Assembly (NCBI GenBank): GCA_902797785.1
Contig: CADBUD010000120.1
Span: 1-9,050, forward strand
Origin: an uncultured Lachnospiraceae bacterium
GTDB lineage: Bacteria > Bacillota > Clostridia > Lachnospirales > Lachnospiraceae
Direction of reading: 5' to 3'
DNA: 9,050 nt
Numbering within the stretch: position 1 is the stretch's first letter; each line of letters starts with the position of its first letter. The notes beneath the pieces are model-generated. The model did not search any database and had not been told where the DNA came from. It worked only from the letters and a program-made list of their open reading frames with translations. Of this stretch, positions 6,121-9,050 are shown piece after piece. A program made the position numbers and the translations under genes.

Positions 6121-7112
6121 GTATTTTCCTCATTCCGTACTTCTTCCACAAATGACTTCCAATCAAAGACTGCCTCTACAGAAGCAATCCCCACCTCAAT
6201 CATATCCTCATCCGGCTCTCTGGTCGTCAGCTTTTGCAGCTGCATCCCGGGCTTGCTCAACAGCAGGGAACAGCGGCTATCGCTCCTGCCCGCTAAGCGG
6301 ATCACTTCATAGGAAATCCCGGCAATGACAGGAATCATAAGAATACGAACCAGAAATCTCAGCCATCTCGTTTGGACATGAACAAAAATAAACACGATAA
6401 TACTGATAAAGATGACAAAGAACAAAAAACTGGTTCCACATCGTTTATGATATCTGGAGGCCTTTTTCACATTTTCTACTGTCAGATCCATTCCATGTTC
6501 GATACAGTTGATACATTTATGCTCTGCCCCATGATACATAAACACTCTTTGGATATCCTTCATCAGAGAAATCAAGAACAGATACAGAAAAAAAATCAAC
6601 AGCTTTGTCACGCCCTCGATTGTCGCAAGAATCCACTCGGAGGAAATCCACCTGCGGCATACTTCCATTGCTGCATACGGAAGAAACATAAACAAAAAAA
6701 TTGCCATAGCCAGGGAAAGCAGAACTGTTCCGATCATAAGAACGGTCTCCGAGGTATCTTTCGTCTTGGATGCCGTTTTTGTCTCTGATCCAGCTTTCGT
6801 TTCTCTTTTGAGGTGCCCTGTTTCTGCCTCTTTTTTGGATTTTCCTTCCTCCTCAGGTTCTTCCTCTTCTTCAAAAAAAGTTCCCGACCAGGATAATGTC
6901 TTTACTCCCAAGATCATTGAATCCAAAAAATTGACCACCCCCCGAAGCAGTGGGATTTTCTGAATCCCTTCGCCTGGAATCACACTGTGAAACTCTCCCG
7001 TCTGAATCTCAATTTTCTGATCTGGTTTTCTGACAGCGACTGCGTATTGGTTTTTGTTTTTCATCATGACGCCCTCTAAAACAGCCTGTCCTCCAACATT
7101 TGAAAATTTCAT
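6117..7112 (-). CDS. DUF1385 family multi-pass membrane protein (YqhQ-like)
   Basis: A 331-residue protein with the DUF1385 hallmarks: GGQAVLEGVMMKN (7-19) at the N terminus, YHGAEHKCINCIEHG (193-207), and YHKRCGTSFLFF (221-232). Hydrophobic segments lie at about 123-148, 165-185, 226-248 and 251-275. A hydrophilic stretch at about 80-120 begins with a run of Glu and then turns Lys/Thr/Ser-rich; it looks like a flexible insert and may vary between species. B. subtilis YqhQ is the named relative; its function is not established. The conserved His and Cys suggest a metal site, but that is inference. The start at 7112 has AAGGAG 8 bases upstream, and that site overlaps the stop of a possible 27-codon ORF. 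It overlaps prmC by 4 bp. This order next to rpmE, prmC and prfA is, from memory, common in Clostridia. Confidence 0.9.
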   Translation of the reverse strand: MKFSNVGGQAVLEGVMMKNKNQYAVAVRKPDQKIEIQTGEFHSVIPGEGIQKIPLLRGVVNFLDSMILGVKTLSWSGTFFEEEEEPEEEGKSKKEAETGHLKRETKAGSETKTASKTKDTSETVLMIGTVLLSLAMAIFLFMFLPYAAMEVCRRWISSEWILATIEGVTKLLIFFLYLFLISLMKDIQRVFMYHGAEHKCINCIEHGMDLTVENVKKASRYHKRCGTSFLFFVIFISIIVFIFVHVQTRWLRFLVRILMIPVIAGISYEVIRLAGRSDSRCSLLLSKPGMQLQKLTTREPDEDMIEVGIASVEAVFDWKSFVEEVRNEENT

Positions 7113-7124
7113 ACGCCTAGCTCC

Positions 7125-7208
7125 TTAACCTCGTGATTTGATGTACTCATGAAATTGCATGGCACTTTTGACCCCAACATCATACTCATGAACGTAATAG
7201 CTTGCCAT
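7125..7208 (-). CDS. Candidate 27-residue small ORF upstream of the DUF1385 gene
   Basis: The reading frame gives MASYYVHEYDVGVKSAM, then QFHEYIKSRG, and TAA. It begins 2 bp after the hairpin at 7211-7244, and its TAA overlaps the AAGGAG of the DUF1385 gene, an arrangement that would suit coupling of translation. The peptide contains the motif HEY twice. The underlying TACTCATGAA is repeated 39 bp (13 codons) apart, at 7144-7153 and 7183-7192. There is no good ribosome binding site before the ATG. An in-frame TAG lies upstream, near the far arm of the hairpin. No family is recognised. It could be a leader peptide, a remnant of a longer gene, or chance; composition looks protein-like but proof is lacking. 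Confidence 0.35.
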   Translation of the reverse strand: MASYYVHEYDVGVKSAMQFHEYIKSRG

Positions 7209-7210
7209 AC

Positions 7211-7244
7211 CGTTAGTGAAAAGCAGAAATGGTTTTCGCTAACG
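7211..7244 (-). promoter_or_regulatory. Hairpin just upstream of the small ORF
   Basis: Arms CGTTAGTGAAAA (7211-7222) and TTTTCGCTAACG (7233-7244) pair over 12 bp, with one G-T wobble and a 10-base loop. It lies between the rpmE terminator and the small ORF, without a T-run, so it is not a terminator. I see no good promoter before it. It may control translation of the following genes, stabilise processed RNA, or be a small repeat element. Confidence 0.5.
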
Positions 7245-7257
7245 AGTATAATTGACA

Positions 7258-7289
7258 AAAAAGAGGATGGCACTGCACATCCTCTTTTT
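7258..7289 (-). terminator. Rho-independent terminator after rpmE
   Basis: AAAAAGAGGATG (7258-7269) and CATCCTCTTTTT (7278-7289) form a perfect 12-bp stem with an 8-base loop; on the minus strand it ends in a T-run. It lies about 48 bp after the rpmE stop. It may be partly read through, since the DUF1385 gene has no clear promoter of its own. Confidence 0.88.
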
Positions 7290-7336
7290 CTGACTCTTCA
7301 TTCATAACACAAAACTTTTCAGGCATCACTTTCCTG

Positions 7337-7537
7337 TTATTTAATGCCATATTTCTTATTGAACTTCTCAATACGTCCACGAGCTGCTGCAGACTTCTGC
7401 TGGCCCGTATAGAACGGATGGCATTTGGAACAGATTTCCACATGGATACTTTCTTTGGTCGATCCTGTGACAAATGTGTTTCCACAGTTGCAGGTCACTG
7501 TTGCCTGATAATAATTTGGATGGATTCCTTCTTTCAT
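7337..7537 (-). CDS. rpmE: 50S ribosomal protein L31, zinc-binding type
   Basis: A 66-residue L31, the normal size. Residues 13-18 (TVTCNC) and 35-38 (CSKC) supply the CxC and CxxC cysteines of the zinc-binding (C+) form. HPFYTGQQKSAAARGRIEKFNKKYG is cut here to its landmarks: HPFYTG (39-44) and RIEKFNKKYG (53-62), both L31 signatures. L31 sits at the interface of the ribosomal subunits. The start is the ATG at 7537, with AAGAGGTG 6 bases upstream. A GTG 9 bases earlier lies inside that ribosome binding site and is rejected. The gene has its own promoter, a folded leader of about 100 bases and its own terminator. In bacteria with two forms of L31, the zinc form is replaced by a zinc-free paralogue under zinc shortage; no zinc-regulator site is evident here. 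Confidence 0.97.
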   Translation of the reverse strand: MKEGIHPNYYQATVTCNCGNTFVTGSTKESIHVEICSKCHPFYTGQQKSAAARGRIEKFNKKYGIK

Positions 7538-7645
7538 CTTTTTCACCTCTTTATATAAGTCTTTTGGTTTCTGCTTGCTTATATAATAGGAAACATTCGC
7601 AGTTTCTTATCATTTCCGGCAAAAAACCGGTTCTCACGAACAGCT
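7538..7645 (-). promoter_or_regulatory. Structured rpmE leader, possible L31 autoregulatory leader
   Basis: About 107 transcribed bases precede rpmE. On the minus strand three small hairpins can be drawn in order: GTTC-GTGA-GAAC (a GNRA-like tetraloop), CCGG-TTTTTTG-CCGG, and GAAAC-TGCGAAT-GTTTC. A long, folded leader is typical of ribosomal protein genes regulated by their own product. Leaders of L31 genes, including a Firmicutes class, have been proposed by comparative RNA work, as I recall. I cannot match this sequence to that model by eye. Confidence 0.5.
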
Positions 7646-7650
7646 CTATT

Positions 7651-7679
7651 ATTCTACCATGTTTCCATTATAATTTCAA
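7651..7679 (-). promoter_or_regulatory. Sigma-A-type promoter of rpmE
   Basis: On the minus strand, -35 TTGAAA (7674-7679) and -10 TAGAAT (7651-7656) have a 17-bp spacer, with TGG before the -10 giving an extended -10. The start is predicted near 7644, about 107 bases before the rpmE ATG. It faces away from the promoter at 7751-7779. Confidence 0.8.
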
Positions 7680-7750
7680 GTAGTTTTTTTATTTTCGACA
7701 TTTTCAGCATTTTTACCATTTTTTCTCAACAAAAACCTCTCTTCTTTGCA
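7680..7750. other. T-rich spacer between two divergent promoters
   Basis: This stretch separates the minus-strand rpmE promoter from the plus-strand surface-protein promoter. It is rich in T on the plus strand and has recurring TTTT-A/C runs. I see no ORF, convincing hairpin or operator in it. Its A/T runs could act as an UP element for either promoter, which is speculation. Confidence 0.5.
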
Positions 7751-7779
7751 TTGCATATTAAAATTTTGCATGCTATAAT
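7751..7779 (+). promoter_or_regulatory. Promoter of the Big2 surface-protein gene
   Basis: -35 TTGCAT (7751-7756) and consensus -10 TATAAT (7774-7779) have a 17-bp spacer, and TGC before the -10 forms an extended -10 element. The predicted start is near 7786, inside the long dyad at 7780-7815, leaving a leader of about 64 bases. Confidence 0.85.
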
Positions 7780-7815
7780 GAGGAAAAATGCTTGTTCGCA
7801 AGGGCATTTTTCCTC
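7780..7815 (+). promoter_or_regulatory. Long dyad/hairpin at the 5' end of the Big2 transcript
   Basis: GAGGAAAAATG (7780-7790) pairs perfectly with CATTTTTCCTC (7805-7815). Inside it, CTTG (7791-7794) pairs with CAAG (7799-7802) around a TTCG tetraloop, with GG left as a bulge (7803-7804). There is no T-run after it, so it is not a terminator. It could be a 5' mRNA-stabilising hairpin, or an operator overlapping the start site. Confidence 0.6.
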
Positions 7816-7849
7816 TAAGCAAATGAATTGTTATAAAAAGGAGAACGAA

Positions 7850-9050
7850 ATGAAAAAATCAATCCAAAAATACGGCTCGATCTTTCTATCCCTGCTGCTT
7901 ATCTTTTTGTTAAGCGTCCCCCTGCCTGCCGATGCAGCCAAAAAGCTGACCATCGCCCTGTCTTCTTCGAATCTGACTACATATATTGGCTGTCAGGAGC
8001 TTTTATCCGCGGTTCCTTCAAAATCCTGTAAGCTTTCTTTTTCTTCTTCAAACAAAAAGATTGCTTCCGTTTCTCAAAAGGGAGTCATTACCGCCAAAAA
8101 GGCAGGTACCGCTGTCATTACCGTAAAATCTGGATCCGTTTCTTCGACCTGTTCTGTCACGGTCGCTGTTCCCGGGCTGGAGCTCGGACTGACTAGGGCT
8201 GCTGTCATCAAAGGTCAAACCACCCAGTTGTCCGCTTTCGGTTATGGAACCGCCACTGTGAAATGGAGCAGCTCCAATAAATCGGTCGCATCCGTTTCCA
8301 AAAGCGGCCTGGTCACCGGAAAAAAACTGGGGACCGTTACCATTACCGCAAAAGCCAATGGAATCAAACGGACCTGTAAAGTAAAGGTCATTTCCAATAA
8401 ATACAAGCTGATTTCCAGAAAACTGACTATGGTGAATGGAGAAACCGTCCGCTTATATACCAAAAATTTAAGTTCCAATGCAACGGTCGTATATGAAACA
8501 GACGGTCAGGATTATGCCACCATGTCAGCCACGGATAATCTGACAACGATTACAGCGCAAAATGCCGGAAGCTTCCGCGTTGTCGTAACAGGAAATGATC
8601 AATATATTTACAAGGGCTATAGCTATCAGTTCGATTTTCGCGATGAATGTGTCGTTACTGTCGTTGATGAGGGAATCTCCACCCGGAATTTTTCCCTGGC
8701 AATCGGGCAGAAAAAGACCTTAAAGCTATTGAATACTTCCGAAAATGTCAGCTGGTCCTCTACCAAACCGGAAATTGCAAAAATATCCAAAAAAGGAAAA
8801 GTCACTGCCCTTTCTGCCGGTACTGCGACCATCAAAGCTACGATTACCCGTACCAAAGAGGTTCCAGATCCAAACGCTGTGACCATAACTACGCCAGATG
8901 CGATAGATCCAGCTCCGGAAACTGTGACTACCCCTGATGCCATTGATACTGATCCAGAGTCTGTGGTCTCTCCTGATGCCATCGAGACCGATCCAGAGTC
9001 TATGGTCTCTCCTGATGCCATCGAGACCGATCCAGAGTCTATGGTCTCTC
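7850..9050 (+). CDS. Secreted Big2 (bacterial Ig-like) surface protein, C terminus beyond window
   Basis: The frame is open from the ATG at 7850 to the window edge (400 codons and one base). AAGGAG lies 6 bases before the ATG. Residues 1-30 are a signal peptide: MKKSIQKYG, a hydrophobic core FLSLLLIFLLSV, and ADA-A for cleavage near 29. Big2-like domains follow: about 33-106 (SSSNKKIASVSQKGVITA, KAGTAVITV), 108-181 (WSSSNKSVASVSKSGLVTG, LGTVTITA), and 275-333 (WSSTKPEIAKISKKGKVTA, SAGTATIKA). Residues 183-273 look like a more divergent Ig-like domain. Residues 348 onward are a 13-residue acidic Pro-containing tandem repeat. Big2 domains are found in adhesins and other cell-surface proteins; the attachment signal and any enzyme domain would lie beyond the edge. 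It is transcribed divergently from rpmE and is probably unrelated in function. Confidence 0.9.
   Translation, partial: MKKSIQKYGSIFLSLLLIFLLSVPLPADAAKKLTIALSSSNLTTYIGCQELLSAVPSKSCKLSFSSSNKKIASVSQKGVITAKKAGTAVITVKSGSVSSTCSVTVAVPGLELGLTRAAVIKGQTTQLSAFGYGTATVKWSSSNKSVASVSKSGLVTGKKLGTVTITAKANGIKRTCKVKVISNKYKLISRKLTMVNGETVRLYTKNLSSNATVVYETDGQDYATMSATDNLTTITAQNAGSFRVVVTGNDQYIYKGYSYQFDFRDECVVTVVDEGISTRNFSLAIGQKKTLKLLNTSENVSWSSTKPEIAKISKKGKVTALSAGTATIKATITRTKEVPDPNAVTITTPDAIDPAPETVTTPDAIDTDPESVVSPDAIETDPESMVSPDAIETDPESMVS
8891..9050 (+). repeat. In-frame 39-bp tandem repeat in the Big2 gene
   Basis: Four 39-bp units run from 8891: 8891-8929, 8930-8968, 8969-9007 and 9008-9046, plus 4 bases of a fifth. 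They encode TPDAIDPAPETVT, TPDAIDTDPESVV, SPDAIETDPESMV and SPDAIETDPESMV. Units 3 and 4 are identical at the DNA level; units 1 and 2 are progressively more diverged. As 39 is a multiple of 3, gain or loss of units keeps the frame. The acidic, proline-spaced sequence suggests an extended stalk or linker. Confidence 0.95.

Noticed and set aside
7243..7257. Promoter (TTGTCA / TATACT) for the DUF1385 gene
   Set aside because: The two boxes are only a few bases apart and neither has a partner at 16-18 bp, so no sigma-A promoter can be supported.
7213..7485. 90-codon minus-strand frame overlapping rpmE
   Set aside because: It overlaps rpmE in another frame, runs through the rpmE terminator, and has no recognisable protein features.
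7538..7546. GTG start for L31
   Set aside because: The GTG is inside the AAGAGGTG ribosome binding site that serves the ATG at 7537.
8626..9021. Minus-strand frame with MASGET-type repeats
   Set aside because: It is the reverse reading of the 39-bp repeats in the plus-strand Big2 gene. The plus frame has a promoter, ribosome binding site, signal peptide and Ig-like domains; this one has none.
8891..9050. Possible CRISPR array
   Set aside because: The units are directly adjacent with no unique spacers and are translated in frame, so this is a coding tandem repeat.

Overview
The window looks like chromosomal housekeeping DNA from a Gram-positive Clostridia-type bacterium, most likely a Lachnospiraceae relative. 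The grounds are AAGGAG-type ribosome binding sites at nearly every gene, sigma-A-like promoters with 17-bp spacers, low-to-mid GC, the rpmE / DUF1385 / prmC / prfA gene order, and a Big2-type surface protein. The genus is inference only.

From right to left on the minus strand there are two gene groups. Group 1 (7679 down to 4022) is about translation. A clear promoter and a folded leader precede rpmE (ribosomal protein L31), which ends at its own terminator. It is followed by a 27-codon candidate small ORF with a hairpin in front, a membrane protein of the DUF1385/YqhQ family, prmC (which methylates release factors) and prfA (release factor 1, the PrmC substrate). A strong hairpin-plus-T terminator closes the group. 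DUF1385 and prmC overlap by 4 bp (ATGA).

Group 2 (3964 down to the left edge) starts at a TTGACA-17-TACAAT promoter whose predicted start site is covered by two copies of the palindrome TGATATCA, 11 bp apart. It encodes a membrane-anchored SPFH (band 7) protein, a small ribbon-helix-helix DNA-binding protein, an S66 (LD-carboxypeptidase/MccF-like) protein whose expected catalytic Ser is Ala, an RlmI-type rRNA methyltransferase, and the start of the ribosome-associated GTPase HflX, cut by the window edge. The tight spacing suggests one transcript. The operator-like palindromes plus the RHH gene in the same operon suggest autoregulation of the SPFH module.

On the plus strand, from 7751 to the right edge, a divergent promoter with a -10 TATAAT drives a secreted protein. 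It has a signal peptide, bacterial Ig-like (Big2) domains and then a 39-bp in-frame tandem repeat that continues past the window edge. The roughly 70 bp between the two divergent promoters is T-rich and shows no gene.

The most interesting items are the SPFH-RHH pair with its tandem-palindrome operator, the Ser-to-Ala S66 protein, the small ORF and hairpin ahead of the DUF1385 gene, the rpmE leader, and the near-identical 39-bp repeats. I see no phage, IS element, CRISPR array, tRNA or rRNA.
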